Shown: positions 41,311 through 52,397 of the stretch, piece after piece | Layout: each line of letters opens with the position of its first letter | How positions within the stretch are numbered: position 1 is the first letter of the stretch | NCBI GenBank assembly: GCA_001443375.1 | Contig: LDXM01000009.1 | Span: 1 to 64,000, forward strand | From: Chloroflexi bacterium CSP1-4 | GTDB taxonomy: Bacteria > Chloroflexota > Limnocylindria > Limnocylindrales > CSP1-4 | Direction of reading: 5' to 3' | Length of the DNA: 64,000 bases | Position numbers and translations under genes: made by a program | The notes under the pieces: generated by a model | The model's database searches: none | The model's input: the letters and a program-made list of their open reading frames with translations, nothing else | Told to the model about the DNA's origin: nothing

Positions 41311-42906
41311 ATGGCGTCTTTGCGCAAAGACGGGCGGCCGTTCCGCCGCATCCTCATCGCCAACCGCGGCGAGATCGCGCTGCGCCTGATCCGAGCCTGT
41401 CGCGAGATGGGCATCGAGTCGGTCGCCGTCTTCAGTGATGTCGACGCCGGCATGCGCCATGTCCGGGCCGCCGACCAGGCCGTGCGCATCGGGCCGGCGC
41501 CGGCGGCGGAGAGCTACCTCGTCGTCGAGCGCATCGTCGAGGCGGCGCTCTCGACCGGGGCGGAGGCGATCCACCCGGGCTACGGGTTCCTGTCGGAGCG
41601 GCCGGCCCTGGCCGAGGCCTGCGTCGCCGCGGGCATCGTCTTCATCGGACCGGAGCCGGCCACGCTGCACGGTCTCGGCGACAAGCTGAACGCGCGGCGG
41701 GCCGCGTCGGCGGTCGGGGTGCCCGTGGTGCCGGGGACGTTGGAGCCGGCACCGGTCGATCGGCCCGACGCGGCGGCATCGATCGTCGCCGAAGCCGAGC
41801 GCATCGGCTTTCCGGTGCTGGTCAAGGCGGCCGCCGGGGGAGGGGGCCGCGGCATGCGACTCGTGGAGCGCGCCGCCGACCTGCCGGCTGCGCTCGTGGC
41901 GGCGTCGCACGAGGCGGAGGCGGCCTTCGGGGATGGCAGCGTCTACCTCGAGCGGCGCATCGACAGGGCGCGGCACGTCGAGGTGCAGCTGCTGGGTGAC
42001 GCGCACGGCGCCGTCGTCGCCCTCGGCGAACGCGACTGCTCCGTCCAACGCCGGCACCAGAAGCTCGTGGAGGAGGCGCCCGCGCCCGGCTTCGATGAGG
42101 CCCGACGGCGCGAGCTTCACGCCCTGGGCGTCTCCGTGGCTCGGGCCGTCGGGCTGCGCAACGCCGCGACCGCCGAGTTCCTCGTCGCCCCCGACGGCGC
42201 GGCCTGGTTCCTCGAGGTCAACGCGCGCCTCCAGGTGGAGCATGGCGTGACCGAGCTCGTGAGTGGCCTCGACCTCGTCCACGAGCAGCTCCGCATCGCC
42301 GCCGGCGAGCCGCTGCGCGACCGGGTCCTGGCCGCCGCCGAGGCCGCGGCGACGCCCGATCGTCATGCCATCGAAGTCCGGCTGAGCGCCGAGGATCCCG
42401 CCCGCGGCTTCGCGCCCGTGCCCGGCACGGTGGGCCGCTGGCGGCCACCGGGCGGACCGGGCGTGCGCATGGACGACTGGATCGAGGACGGCACCCGCGT
42501 GGGCGGCGACTACGACCCCCTGCTGGCCAAGCTGCTGGTCGTCGCCGAGGACCGGGACATGGCGCTCGCCCGACTGGCCCGGGCGCTGGACGAGCTCGTC
42601 GTAACTGGCATCCAGACGACCGTGCCCTTCGACCGCTGGCTGGTGGACGAGCCCCATTTCCGCGCCGGTGACCTCTCGACGGACTTCGTGCCCGACCACT
42701 GGGACCCGGCGCCGGTCCGGACCGAGGCCGCGCATCGCGCGGCTCGGCTGGCCGCCGAGGCCTGGGCGGCGGGGTTGGCGGCGCCGTCGCGCCCGACGCT
42801 CGCCGGCACGTCACCCGCCGTCGGGGTGCCGGCCGACGACGCGGATGGTCGTTCCGGCTGGCTCGCGAGTGGGCGGCGGGAGGTCGTGGACCGATGGCCG
42901 CGCTGA
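41311..42906 (+). CDS. Biotin carboxylase subunit of acyl-CoA carboxylase
   Basis: The protein has 531 residues. 'RRILIANRGEIALRLIRACR' at the N-terminus, 'IHPGYGFLSERPALAEAC', ATP-grasp Gly-rich loop 'VKAAAGGGGRGMRLV', 'ERDCSVQRRHQKLVEEAPAP' and 'FLEVNARLQVEHGVTELVSG' are all present. The BCCP is a separate gene that overlaps its last 13 nt, so this is the split form. The last 60 residues (Ala/Gly-rich) extend past the usual domain. The ATG at 41311 directly follows GAGGAG with almost no spacing; TTG at 41320 would have better spacing. The start codon region is covered by the palindrome. Confidence 0.92.
   Translation: MASLRKDGRPFRRILIANRGEIALRLIRACREMGIESVAVFSDVDAGMRHVRAADQAVRIGPAPAAESYLVVERIVEAALSTGAEAIHPGYGFLSERPALAEACVAAGIVFIGPEPATLHGLGDKLNARRAASAVGVPVVPGTLEPAPVDRPDAAASIVAEAERIGFPVLVKAAAGGGGRGMRLVERAADLPAALVAASHEAEAAFGDGSVYLERRIDRARHVEVQLLGDAHGAVVALGERDCSVQRRHQKLVEEAPAPGFDEARRRELHALGVSVARAVGLRNAATAEFLVAPDGAAWFLEVNARLQVEHGVTELVSGLDLVHEQLRIAAGEPLRDRVLAAAEAAATPDRHAIEVRLSAEDPARGFAPVPGTVGRWRPPGGPGVRMDDWIEDGTRVGGDYDPLLAKLLVVAEDRDMALARLARALDELVVTGIQTTVPFDRWLVDEPHFRAGDLSTDFVPDHWDPAPVRTEAAHRAARLAAEAWAAGLAAPSRPTLAGTSPAVGVPADDADGRSGWLASGRREVVDRWPR
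41316..41331. repeat. parS-like palindrome copy 3
   Basis: A second exact copy of GTCTTTGCGCAAAGAC, beginning two bases after the ATG of the biotin carboxylase gene and encoding SLRKD at its N-terminus. Confidence 0.55.
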
Positions 42907-43385
42907 GCGCGAACGGCACCGGGCGGCCCGCCGGACCGGCGCGCGTGGTCGTCGACGGGCCCGAGCCGCTGGTCCTTGACGTCACGCCCGGCGAGGGCCT
43001 CCCGGCCGGAGCGACCGTCATTCGGCTGCCCGAGCGGCACGGTTCCCCCGGCCCGGCTCGATTCGAGGTGGTCGTGGACGGCTGGCGGTTCGAAGCCACC
43101 GTCGAGTCGGCGGCCCGCGCCGAGCTGCGCGAGCGGGCCGCGCGCCTCGGGGGGAGCCGGATGGCGGCCGCTCGCCAGGTCATCCGGGCCCAGATCCCGG
43201 GGCGCGTGGTGACCGTCGCCATCGCGGTCGGCGAGGCCGTCCAGGCGGGCCAGCGCCTCCTCTCGATCGAGGCCATGAAGATGGAGAACGCCGTCCTGGC
43301 GCCCCGGGCCGGTACCATCGAGCGCGTCGGCGTCCTGGCCGGCCAGACGATCGAGCTGGGAGACGAGCTGGTGGTGATCGCGTGA
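42894..43385 (+). CDS. Biotin carboxyl carrier protein subunit
   Basis: The protein has 163 residues. The C-terminal biotinyl domain (about 90-163) has the attachment site '[19 protein letters not shown]', with the Lys between the two Met residues biotinylated. The N-terminal 85 residues, with beta strands such as '[17 protein letters not shown]', link it to the carboxylase. It overlaps the biotin carboxylase gene by 13 nt and the mutase gene by 4 nt (GTGA). Confidence 0.9.
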   Translation: MAALSANGTGRPAGPARVVVDGPEPLVLDVTPGEGLPAGATVIRLPERHGSPGPARFEVVVDGWRFEATVESAARAELRERAARLGGSRMAAARQVIRAQIPGRVVTVAIAVGEAVQAGQRLLSIEAMKMENAVLAPRAGTIERVGVLAGQTIELGDELVVIA

Positions 43386-45055
43386 GCGCGGGCGGGGAGG
43401 GGCGCGATATCGGTCGCGACCGCTGGCGGGCGACCACCCGGGCCCGTGCCTTGGCCGAGCAGGCCGAGCGACGCGCGAGCTTCCGGACCTCGAGCGACAT
43501 CGAGGTCCGCGACCTCTACATCCCCGCCGACATCGGCGGCCTGGACGAGGAGCGCGACCTGGGCCGGCCCGGGGAGTTCCCCTTCACCCGCGGCGTGCAG
43601 GCCACGATGTATCGCGGCCGCCTCTGGACGATGCGCCAGTACGCGGGCTTCTCGACCGCCGCCGATACCAACAGGCGCTTCCGCTACCTGCTCGAGAAGG
43701 GCCAGACCGGCCTCTCGGTGGCCTTCGACCTGCCCACCCAGATGGGCTACGACTCGGACGCCGCCCAGGCCGCCGGCGAGGTCGGGCGGGTGGGGGTGCC
43801 GATCAGCACGCTGGCCGACATGGAAACGCTCCTCGACGGGCTGCCGCTCGACTCGGTCAGCCTCTCCCTGACCATCAACGCCACGGCCGCGATCCTGCTC
43901 GCCTTCACCGTCGTCGCTGCCGAGAAGCGTGGCATCCCCCGGGCGAAGCTGTCGGGCACGGTCCAGAACGACCTGCTCAAGGAGTACATCGCCCGGGGCA
44001 CCTACATCTACCCGCCCAAGCCGTCGATGCGCCTGGTGACCGACATCTTCGAGTTCTGCTCGAGCGAGATGCCGCGCTGGAACACGATCTCGATCTCCGG
44101 CTACCACATGCGCGAGGCGGGGGCCACGGCCGCCCAGGAGCTGGCGTTCACGCTGGCCGACGCCGTGGCGTACGTCGAGGCGGCGGTCGCCCGCGGGCTC
44201 GACGTGGACCGCTTCGCCGGCCGCCTGAGCTTCTTCTTCGCCGCCTGGAGCGAGCTGTTCGAGGAAGTGGCCAAGTTCCGCGCGGCGCGCCGCATGTGGG
44301 CGCGCATCATGCGCGACCGCTTCGGGGCGCAGGACCCGCGCTCGATGACCTGCCGCTTCCACGTCCAGACCGCCGGCTCGAGCCTGACCGCCCAGTCCAT
44401 CGACAACAACGTCGTGCGCACCACCGTCCAGGCGCTCTCCGCCGTCCTCGGCGGCGCCCAGAGCCTGCACACGAACTCCCGCGACGAGGCGCTGGCCTTG
44501 CCCACCGAGGAGGCGGCCCGCCTGGCGCTGCGCACGCAGCAGATCCTCGCCTTCGAGGCCGGCGTGACCGAGACGCCGGACCCGCTCGCGGGCAGCTACT
44601 ACGTGGAGACGCTGACGAACGAGCTGGAGGCCGCCGCCGAGGCCTACCTGGCCGAGATCGAGGCGCTCGGGGGCACGCTCGCCGCCCTCGAGACGGGCTA
44701 CCAGCAGCGCCAGATCCAGGAGGCGGCGTACGGCGTCCAGCGCCGCATCGAGGCGGGCGACCTCGTCGTCGTCGGGGTCAACCGCTACGTGGACGATGCG
44801 ACTCCATCGCCTCCCCTCCAGCAGATCGACCCCCGCGCCGAGGCCGAGCAGGTCGCGCGCGTCCAACGGCTCCGCGCCGAGCGCGACGGTGCGGCCTGTG
44901 AGCGGGCGCTGTCCCGGCTCGAGGAGACCGCCCGCGCGACCGGCAACCTCATGCCCGCGATCATCGAGGCCGTCGAGGCCCACGCCACGCTGGGCGAGAT
45001 CGCCGATCGGCTGCGTGCGGCCTGGGGTGAGCACCGGGAGCTCGTCACCGTCTGA
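43382..45055 (+). CDS. Methylmalonyl-CoA mutase large subunit-like protein (substrate-binding half)
   Basis: The protein has 557 residues. It contains the TIM-barrel substrate domain of acyl-CoA mutases: '[20 protein letters not shown]', '[20 protein letters not shown]', '[17 protein letters not shown]', '[20 protein letters not shown]' and '[14 protein letters not shown]'. The B12-binding domain is absent, so a separate small subunit must supply it; none is in this window. It would isomerise methylmalonyl-CoA to succinyl-CoA. Genes for the matching carboxylase precede it and the epimerase follows, so methylmalonyl-CoA is the natural substrate; isobutyryl-CoA or ethylmalonyl-CoA mutases look similar. 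The start is GTG. Confidence 0.9.
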   Translation: MSAGGEGRDIGRDRWRATTRARALAEQAERRASFRTSSDIEVRDLYIPADIGGLDEERDLGRPGEFPFTRGVQATMYRGRLWTMRQYAGFSTAADTNRRFRYLLEKGQTGLSVAFDLPTQMGYDSDAAQAAGEVGRVGVPISTLADMETLLDGLPLDSVSLSLTINATAAILLAFTVVAAEKRGIPRAKLSGTVQNDLLKEYIARGTYIYPPKPSMRLVTDIFEFCSSEMPRWNTISISGYHMREAGATAAQELAFTLADAVAYVEAAVARGLDVDRFAGRLSFFFAAWSELFEEVAKFRAARRMWARIMRDRFGAQDPRSMTCRFHVQTAGSSLTAQSIDNNVVRTTVQALSAVLGGAQSLHTNSRDEALALPTEEAARLALRTQQILAFEAGVTETPDPLAGSYYVETLTNELEAAAEAYLAEIEALGGTLAALETGYQQRQIQEAAYGVQRRIEAGDLVVVGVNRYVDDATPSPPLQQIDPRAEAEQVARVQRLRAERDGAACERALSRLEETARATGNLMPAIIEAVEAHATLGEIADRLRAAWGEHRELVTV

Positions 45056-45092
45056 GGCAGAGGCCTTCCCCCATGTGCGACGATTGGCGGCC

Positions 45093-45563
45093 ATGACACC
45101 TCCGTCCGACGCCGCTCGCATCGCCCACGAGCATCGCCTCGGGCGGATCCACCACGTGGCCCTCGTCGTGCGCGACCTCGAGGGAGCGCTCGGCTTCTAC
45201 CGCGACATCCTCGGCCTGCCGGTCGAGCTCGTGCAGGCCATCCCCGAGGACCGCGTGACGATCGCCTTCCTGCCCGTGGACGACACGAAGATCGAGCTCG
45301 TGCAGCCCACCGACGACATGACCGGCGTGGCGCGCTTCCTGGCCAGCAAGGGAGAGGGCTTCCACCACATCTGCTTCGAGGTGCCGCACCTCGCCGACAC
45401 GCTGACCCGGCTGGCCATCGACGGCGTCGAGCTCATCGACAGCGTGCCGCGCAAGGGCGCCGAGGGACCCGTCGCCTTCCTCCACCCGCGCTCCTGCCGT
45501 GGCGTCCTGGTCGAGCTGATCGAGGCGCCGGGCGGCCCCTCCTGGGGCGCCCTGGGCTACTGA
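45093..45563 (+). CDS. mce: Methylmalonyl-CoA epimerase (VOC family)
   Basis: The protein has 156 residues of the glyoxalase/VOC fold: '[19 protein letters not shown]' with a metal-binding His, 'IELVQPTDD', '[18 protein letters not shown]' and '[17 protein letters not shown]'-type ending with the metal-binding Glu. It interconverts (S)- and (R)-methylmalonyl-CoA between the carboxylase and the mutase. It lies 37 bp after the mutase gene. The last 7 nt overlap the convergent sucD gene. The start is ATG at 45093. Confidence 0.93.
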   Translation: MTPPSDAARIAHEHRLGRIHHVALVVRDLEGALGFYRDILGLPVELVQAIPEDRVTIAFLPVDDTKIELVQPTDDMTGVARFLASKGEGFHHICFEVPHLADTLTRLAIDGVELIDSVPRKGAEGPVAFLHPRSCRGVLVELIEAPGGPSWGALGY

Positions 45564-46444
45564 GGGCGGACGCCGGCCGAGAGGAGCAGGCGCGGGATCT
45601 CGGTGGGGGAGGCGGCGATGCGGACCCCGGCCGCCTCGAGCGCCACGACCTTGCCCGCCGCCGTGCCCATGCCGCCCGAGACGATGGCCCCGGCATGGCC
45701 CATGCGCTTGCCCTCGGGGGCGGTGCGGCCGGCGATGAAGGCGACCATGGGCATGCCCTGCAGCTGCTCCGCGGCGAAGGCCGCCGCCTGCTCCTCTTCG
45801 CTGCCGCCGATCTCTCCGATGAGCACGATGGCGTCCGTCTCGGGGTCGTCGCGGAAGAGCGCCAGCACATCGCTGAAGGTGAGCCCGTGGATGGGGTCGC
45901 CGCCGATGCCCACGCAGGTGGACTGGCCGATGCCCGCGTCGGACATGGCCTGCACGACCTCGTAGGTCAGCGTCCCGGAGCGCGACACGAGGCCCACGCG
46001 GCCCTCGCGGTGGATCGAGGCCGGGATGATGCCCACCTTGGCGCGCCCGGGCGACGTGGCGCCGGGGCAGTTGGGGCCGATGAGCTTGGCGCCCGCCGCC
46101 TCGACGACTGGCACGACCTTCAGCATGTCCAGCGCGGGGATGCCCTCGGTGATGCAGAAGATGGCGCCGATCCCCGCGTCCACCGCCTCCAGGATCGCGT
46201 CCGGGGCGCCCGACGCGGGGACGTAGATGACGCTCGTGTTCGCCCCGGCCTCGGCCACCGCCTGGGCGACGGTGTCGAAGATCGGGACGGAGCCGTCGAG
46301 TGCGCGCTGGCCGCCCTTGCCGGGCCGCTGGCCGGCCACGATGCGCGTGCCGTAGGCCTGCATCTGGCGGGAGTGGAACTCCCCTTCGCGGCCGGTGATG
46401 CCCTGCACGACGAGGCGCGTCTCGCGCCCCACGAGGATGCTCAT
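45557..46444 (-). CDS. sucD: Succinyl-CoA ligase alpha subunit
   Basis: The protein has 295 residues. CoA-binding domain '[19 protein letters not shown]', '[21 protein letters not shown]', and the phospho-His in '[18 protein letters not shown]'. With SucC it converts succinyl-CoA to succinate with substrate-level phosphorylation, taking the product of the mutase on to succinate dehydrogenase. Its ATG overlaps the sucC stop by 4 nt. The operon runs against its neighbours. Confidence 0.95.
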   Translation of the reverse strand: MSILVGRETRLVVQGITGREGEFHSRQMQAYGTRIVAGQRPGKGGQRALDGSVPIFDTVAQAVAEAGANTSVIYVPASGAPDAILEAVDAGIGAIFCITEGIPALDMLKVVPVVEAAGAKLIGPNCPGATSPGRAKVGIIPASIHREGRVGLVSRSGTLTYEVVQAMSDAGIGQSTCVGIGGDPIHGLTFSDVLALFRDDPETDAIVLIGEIGGSEEEQAAAFAAEQLQGMPMVAFIAGRTAPEGKRMGHAGAIVSGGMGTAAGKVVALEAAGVRIAASPTEIPRLLLSAGVRPQ

Positions 46445-47622
46445 GCCGCCGCTCCGGCCCGCTCGGCTGCGGCGACGGCCCGGGCGGCTGCGTCATCGAG
46501 GCTGGTCGCCGTCTCGAACGCGGCCGCCTCGAGGATCGTCGCCGCCTCAGCCGCGTTGGTGCCCACGATGCGCACGACCATGGGCACGTCACGCTCCTGC
46601 TGCGCTCGTGCCTCGATCAGGCCGCGGGCGACCTCGTCGCCGCGGGTGATGCCGCCGAAGATGTTGACGAGGATGGCGCGCACGTTGGCGTCGCTGAGGA
46701 TGAGGCGCATGGCGGTGGCGACCTTGTCGGAGCGCGCCCCGCCGCCGATGTCGAGGAAGTTCGCCGGCGCGCCGCCGGCGCGCTTGACGAGGTCCATGGT
46801 GGTCATGGCCAGCCCGGCGCCGTTGACCATGCAGCCGATCGTGCCCTCGAGCTTGATGAAGCTGAGATCTGCGGCACGGGCCTCCACGTCGGCGGGGTCC
46901 TCCTCGTCGAGGTCCCGCATCGCCTCCAGCTCCGGGTGACGCGGCAGCGCCGAGTCGTCGATGGTGACCTTGGCGTCGAGGCACTGCAGGCTCAGCGTCT
47001 CGGTGCCGTCGGAAGCCCGCTCGCGCACGATGGCCAGCGGGTTGACCTCGACGAGGTCGGCGTCGTTGGCGACCATCGTCGCCACCAGGCCGCGCGCGAT
47101 GGCCACCGCCTCAGCCAGGTGGGCGCCCAGGCCGAGGGCGAAGGCCATCTGGCGCGCCTGGTACCCGAGCAGCCCCAGGTGGGGGTGGGCGTGGACGCGA
47201 ACGACGGCCGCGGGATCGGTCCGGGCGACCTCCTCGATCTCGACGCCGCCGGCCGCCGAGCCCATGAGCAGGATGCGCCGCGCCGCGCGGTCGATGACGG
47301 CGCCGAGGTAGTACTCGTGGACGATGTCGGCGGCGGGCGCGACCAGCACTCGGCGCACCCGGATCCCTCGGATCTCCATACCCAGGATGGCCCGGCCGAT
47401 CGCCGCGGCCTCCTCGGGGTTGGCCGCCAGCTTCACCCCGCCGGCCTTGCCGCGCCCGCCGACGAGGACCTGGGCCTTGACCACGACGCGTTCCGCACCC
47501 CCCGCCAGATACCCGACGGCGGCCTCGCCCACCTCGTGCGGCGTCGTCGCCACCGACCATGCTGGGACCGGTAGCCCGGAGGCCCGCAGGAGCTGCCTGG
47601 CGTGGAACTCCTGGAGCTTCAA
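46441..47622 (-). CDS. sucC: Succinyl-CoA ligase beta subunit
   Basis: The protein has 393 residues. It starts with TTG ([11 protein letters not shown] follows), decided by GGAGG six nt upstream. ATP-grasp part: '[18 protein letters not shown]'. The C-terminal part has '[20 protein letters not shown]', '[10 protein letters not shown]' and '[17 protein letters not shown]', all standard for SucC. The 181-bp gap to sdhC holds the divergent promoters of sucCD and sdhCDAB. Confidence 0.95.
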   Translation of the reverse strand: MKLQEFHARQLLRASGLPVPAWSVATTPHEVGEAAVGYLAGGAERVVVKAQVLVGGRGKAGGVKLAANPEEAAAIGRAILGMEIRGIRVRRVLVAPAADIVHEYYLGAVIDRAARRILLMGSAAGGVEIEEVARTDPAAVVRVHAHPHLGLLGYQARQMAFALGLGAHLAEAVAIARGLVATMVANDADLVEVNPLAIVRERASDGTETLSLQCLDAKVTIDDSALPRHPELEAMRDLDEEDPADVEARAADLSFIKLEGTIGCMVNGAGLAMTTMDLVKRAGGAPANFLDIGGGARSDKVATAMRLILSDANVRAILVNIFGGITRGDEVARGLIEARAQQERDVPMVVRIVGTNAAEAATILEAAAFETATSLDDAAARAVAAAERAGAAA

Positions 47623-47717
47623 GCGGGTCCTCCGTGACGGGCGATCGGGGCGGCTCAGGATACCCCAGCGCAGCCCGCCGCCGCCCTGCGCCGCCGATCC
47701 CGGGTCCGCGATTCGCG

Positions 47718-47723
47718 CTAGGA
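47718..47723 (+). promoter_or_regulatory. Possible -10 element of the sdh operon
   Basis: TAGGAT lies 80 bp upstream of the sdhC start codon, similar to the TAAGAT and TAGAAT elements before mraZ and rnpB. No matching -35 hexamer is evident. Confidence 0.3.
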
Positions 47724-47803
47724 TGACGCCGTCCGAGCGGCTGCCGAACGGCACGAGGCACCGCCCGCGCGTATGGCTCCCGGCACCACCAGACGGAGGT
47801 CGC

Positions 47804-48181
47804 ATGCTGCTCCGCTACCGAGGTGGCGAGGGGATGATCGCCTGGGCCTTCCACCGCATCAGCGGCGTGGCCATCTGGGCGTTCGTGCTGCTCCACGTCG
47901 TGGACATCTACCTCGTCGGCGGCAACCCGGAGCTGTATGACGAGGTCCTGAAGGTCTACGCCAGCTTCCCCGGCCGCATCCTGGAGGTGCTCCTCGGGGC
48001 GGCGCTGCTGTACCACGCATTGAACGGACTGCGTATCATCATCATGGACTTCTGGCCCCCACTGACGCGCTACCACCGGGCGCTGTGGTACGGCTGCTGG
48101 GCGATCTTCATCGCGGTCGGCCTGCCGGTGGCCTACGAGATCATGGCCCCGGTCTACGGCTGGCCGGAGTTCTTCCGATGA
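47804..48181 (+). CDS. sdhC: Succinate dehydrogenase cytochrome b subunit
   Basis: The protein has 125 residues and three transmembrane helices: '[20 protein letters not shown]', '[20 protein letters not shown]', '[20 protein letters not shown]'. The 'HRISG' start and the His in 'LLHVVDIYL' and 'LLYHALNG' fit the heme-binding and quinone-binding residues of the SdhC family. ACGGAGG before the ATG supports the start. It anchors SdhAB in the membrane with SdhD; the stop overlaps sdhD. Confidence 0.9.
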   Translation: MLLRYRGGEGMIAWAFHRISGVAIWAFVLLHVVDIYLVGGNPELYDEVLKVYASFPGRILEVLLGAALLYHALNGLRIIIMDFWPPLTRYHRALWYGCWAIFIAVGLPVAYEIMAPVYGWPEFFR

Positions 48182-48572
48182 TGCGCTACTCGCGCTCGGG
48201 CCGCCCCAAGCCGCCGGGTGGCGGACGGGAGACCGCGGTCTGGTACCTGATGCGCCTGAGCGGCCTCGCCCTCTTCGTGCTGGCCCTCGCGCACTACCTC
48301 ATCCTGCACTTCGTCTTCGACCCGGCCGACCAGGACGTGGACTTCATCACCAACGAGCGCTGGAACCAGCTCTTCTGGCGGGCGTTCGACTGGACGCTGC
48401 TGATGATGGTCCTCTTCCACGGTTTCATGGGCGTGCGCACGATCATCACCGACTACGCCCACCGGCCTCGGGTGCGGGTGGCGAGCCTGACGGCGCTCTA
48501 CCTCCTCGGCGCGCTCCTGTTCGTGCTGGGCACCAACGTGGTGATGACGCTGCCGATGCCCGGGGCGCCCTG

Positions 48573-48573
<1 letters not shown>
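48178..48573 (+). CDS. sdhD: Succinate dehydrogenase membrane anchor subunit
   Basis: The protein has 131 residues and three hydrophobic helices: '[20 protein letters not shown]', '[20 protein letters not shown]', '[20 protein letters not shown]'. The His residues in 'LAHYLILHF' and 'LFHGFMG' are candidate heme ligands. It is the second anchor of complex II. Two adjacent ATG codons could start it; the first overlaps the sdhC stop. Confidence 0.88.
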
Positions 48574-50333
<1,760 letters not shown>

Positions 50334-50346
50334 GGCCGAAGCCCCG

Positions 50347-51045
50347 ATGCAGGTCGATCTGCGCGTCCTCCGCTACGACCCGGAGCGGGACTCCAAGCCG
50401 TACTGGGCCGAATACCTCGTGGAGTCCGGTCCCATGGAGCGTGTCCTCGACCTGCTGCACAGGGTGAAGTGGGAGCAGGACGGGACGCTCACCTTCCGGC
50501 GCTCCTGCGCCCACGGCGTGTGCGGCTCGGACGCCATGCTCATCAATGGTCGCAACCGGCTGGCCTGCAAGATCCGCGTGGACCAGCTGGGCCGGCGCAT
50601 CTCGGTGGCGCCGCTGCCCGGCCTGCCGGTCGTGAAGGACCTCGTGGTGGACATGGAGGACTTCTTCGCGAAGTACCGCAGCGTGCGGCCCTACCTCGTC
50701 AACGAGGCGCCTCTGCCGGCTCGCGAGCGGCTCCAGTCGCCCCAGGCCCGGGCCCGTTACGACGACACGACGAAGTGCATCCTGTGCGCCGCCTGCACCA
50801 CGTCGTGCCCCTCGTTCTGGGCCCAGAAGAGCTACGTGGGGCCGGCTGCGATCGTCAACGCCCACCGTTTCGTCTTCGATTCCCGCGACGAGGCGGCGCA
50901 GGAGCGGCTCGAGATCCTGGCCGACAAGGACGGCGTGTGGCGCTGCCGCACGGTCTTCAACTGCACCGACGCCTGCCCGCGCGGCATCAACATCACGCAG
51001 GCCATCCTCGAGGTCTCGGCGGCCATCGTCGAGCGTCGGATCTGA
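50347..51045 (+). CDS. sdhB: Succinate dehydrogenase iron-sulfur subunit
   Basis: The protein has 232 residues. [2Fe-2S] motif 'RRSCAHGVCGSDAM' with Asp in the third ligand position, as also known from E. coli SdhB, and a fourth Cys in 'RLACK'. [4Fe-4S] motif 'CILCAACTTSCPSFW' and the third cluster 'CRTVFNCTDACPRGINIT'. It carries electrons from SdhA to quinone. The ATG lies 13 bp after sdhA. Confidence 0.95.
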   Translation: MQVDLRVLRYDPERDSKPYWAEYLVESGPMERVLDLLHRVKWEQDGTLTFRRSCAHGVCGSDAMLINGRNRLACKIRVDQLGRRISVAPLPGLPVVKDLVVDMEDFFAKYRSVRPYLVNEAPLPARERLQSPQARARYDDTTKCILCAACTTSCPSFWAQKSYVGPAAIVNAHRFVFDSRDEAAQERLEILADKDGVWRCRTVFNCTDACPRGINITQAILEVSAAIVERRI

Positions 51046-51046
51046 T

Positions 51047-51592
51047 GTGAGCGGGGAGGGGGGTCCGTTGCGGCTCATCATCCGGACCGACGGCGCGTCC
51101 CGGGGGAATCCCGGTCCGGCGTCGTGCGGCGCCGTGCTCATCGATGCGTCGCGCCCGGATGCCTTCGAGCCCGACGCCGAGCCGGTGGCCATCGTGGCGC
51201 GCGCCCTGGGCATACGCACGAACAACGTGGCCGAGTACGCTGGCCTCGTGCTCGCCCTGCGCGAAGCGCGACGCCTGCGGGCCGAGGAAGTGGACCTGCG
51301 GCTCGATTCGAAACTCATCGTCGAGCAGCTCAGCGGTCGCTGGCGGGTCAAGGACGCCAAGCTGCGCGGTCTCCACGATGAGGCGCGCCGACACCTCGCC
51401 ACGTTCGGGCGCTGGACCGCCACGCACGAGCCTCGGGCTCGCAACCACGCCGCCGACGCCCTGGCCAACCTCGTCCTCGACGACCCGGACAGCGCCGCCC
51501 GCGTCGTGGCCGAGGTCGCGCGGCGCAACGGACGGCCGCCGGCCAGTGAGCCCGAGGCAGGCGAAACGGAGGTCCCGGGACCCGGGGCGTAG
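51047..51592 (+). CDS. Ribonuclease HI-type protein
   Basis: The protein has 181 residues. It has the RNase H catalytic Asp in 'IIRTDGASRGNPGPASCGAV', Glu in 'NNVAEYAGLVLALREA', Asp in 'DLRLDSKLIVEQLSGRW' and the fourth acidic residue in 'NHAADALANL'. It would cut RNA in RNA-DNA hybrids. GTG at 51047 is the first start after sdhB; a TTG at 51068 has a better ribosome-binding site (GGGGAGGGG) and would remove seven residues. The last 35 residues are not part of the domain. Confidence 0.88.
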   Translation: MSGEGGPLRLIIRTDGASRGNPGPASCGAVLIDASRPDAFEPDAEPVAIVARALGIRTNNVAEYAGLVLALREARRLRAEEVDLRLDSKLIVEQLSGRWRVKDAKLRGLHDEARRHLATFGRWTATHEPRARNHAADALANLVLDDPDSAARVVAEVARRNGRPPASEPEAGETEVPGPGA

Positions 51593-51595
51593 AAT
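51590..51595 (+). promoter_or_regulatory. -10 element of the RNase P RNA gene
   Basis: TAGAAT overlaps the stop region of the RNase H gene, a few bases before the folded 5' end of RNase P RNA. A good -35 hexamer is not seen at 16-18 bp. Confidence 0.45.
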
Positions 51596-51597
51596 CG

Positions 51598-51968
51598 AGC
51601 GGCCAGCGAGGCGATCGGACGGTCGCGTGCCACGTCGGGGAAACCCGTGGCGGCACGAGGAAAGTCCGAGCTCCACGACGCAGGGTAGCGGGTAACACCC
51701 GTCCGCCGCGAGGCGAGGACCAGCGCCACAGAGACGAGCCGGCTCCCCGGTCCGCCGGGGCGCCGGGTGAAACGGGCAAGCTCTACCCGGTGCAAGGCCG
51801 AATAGGAGGGCGCGATCACGGCTTCGGCCGCGGTCACGGGTGCGTCGCCCGGGCCCTCGGGTAGGCCGCTAGAGGCGGCGGGCGACCGCCGTCGTAGATG
51901 GATGACCGTCGCCGCGATCGCGAGGTCGCGGGACAGAACTCGGCTTACAGGTCGCGCTCGCTGGCGCT
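51598..51968 (+). ncRNA. rnpB: RNase P RNA (bacterial type A)
   Basis: Conserved elements appear in the right order: GAGGAAAGTCCGAGCTCCAC near 51657, 'GGGTGAAACGGG' and 'GGTGCAAGGCCGAATAGG' in the middle, 'TAGATGGATGACCGTC' near 51896, and ACAGAA..GGCTTACAG at the 3' end. The termini can pair as helix P1: AGCGGCCAGCGA with TCGCTGGCGCT. Length (about 370 nt) is normal. It is the catalytic RNA that trims tRNA 5' ends. The ends are set by P1 and may be off by a few bases. Confidence 0.95.
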
Positions 51969-51971
51969 TCC

Positions 51972-52166
51972 CTAATCCTCGTCCGGGCGGAAGATGTGGC
52001 GGGCGGCGCAGCTCTCGCAGATGGGGCGCGCCGCCTCGAGATCGCCCAGTGGGATGGGCACGGACCGGTCGGGGTAGAGGCACTCCGCTTCGTACACCGC
52101 GCCGGGCTGCTTCCGGACGGCCACCAGGCGCCGGAACGTGCAGCGGCGCAGGTGTCGTTCGGGCAT
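51972..52166 (-). CDS. Small four-cysteine protein, possible zinc ribbon
   Basis: The protein has 64 residues from the ATG at 52166 (80 from GTG at 52214). It has Cys in 'LRRCTFRR', 'EAECLYPD' and a 'CESCAARH' pair near the end, which could bind one zinc ion. I do not recognise a named family. Its stop codon is 3 bp from the 3' end of the convergent RNase P RNA. Reading-frame statistics cannot be judged from so short a gene. Confidence 0.5.
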   Translation of the reverse strand: MPERHLRRCTFRRLVAVRKQPGAVYEAECLYPDRSVPIPLGDLEAARPICESCAARHIFRPDED

Positions 52167-52397
52167 CGCCTCGGGCGGCGTGCTCGGCCTCGCGGAGGGC
52201 TGCAGGAGCGCCACGGTCCCTGTGCTGGACCTCTCGGATTCCGAGGATGGACCGACGACGCAGGCGTCGGTCGATGTCGGGGCCGGAGCCTAGCATCGTG
52301 GCCAAGGCCTCGGCAAGGGCCGAGAAGGTACTACCCGGGTACCGGCGACCCCCGTGCTAGACTCCCGCCCCACCAACCCGGGAGCGCAGGAGGATCT

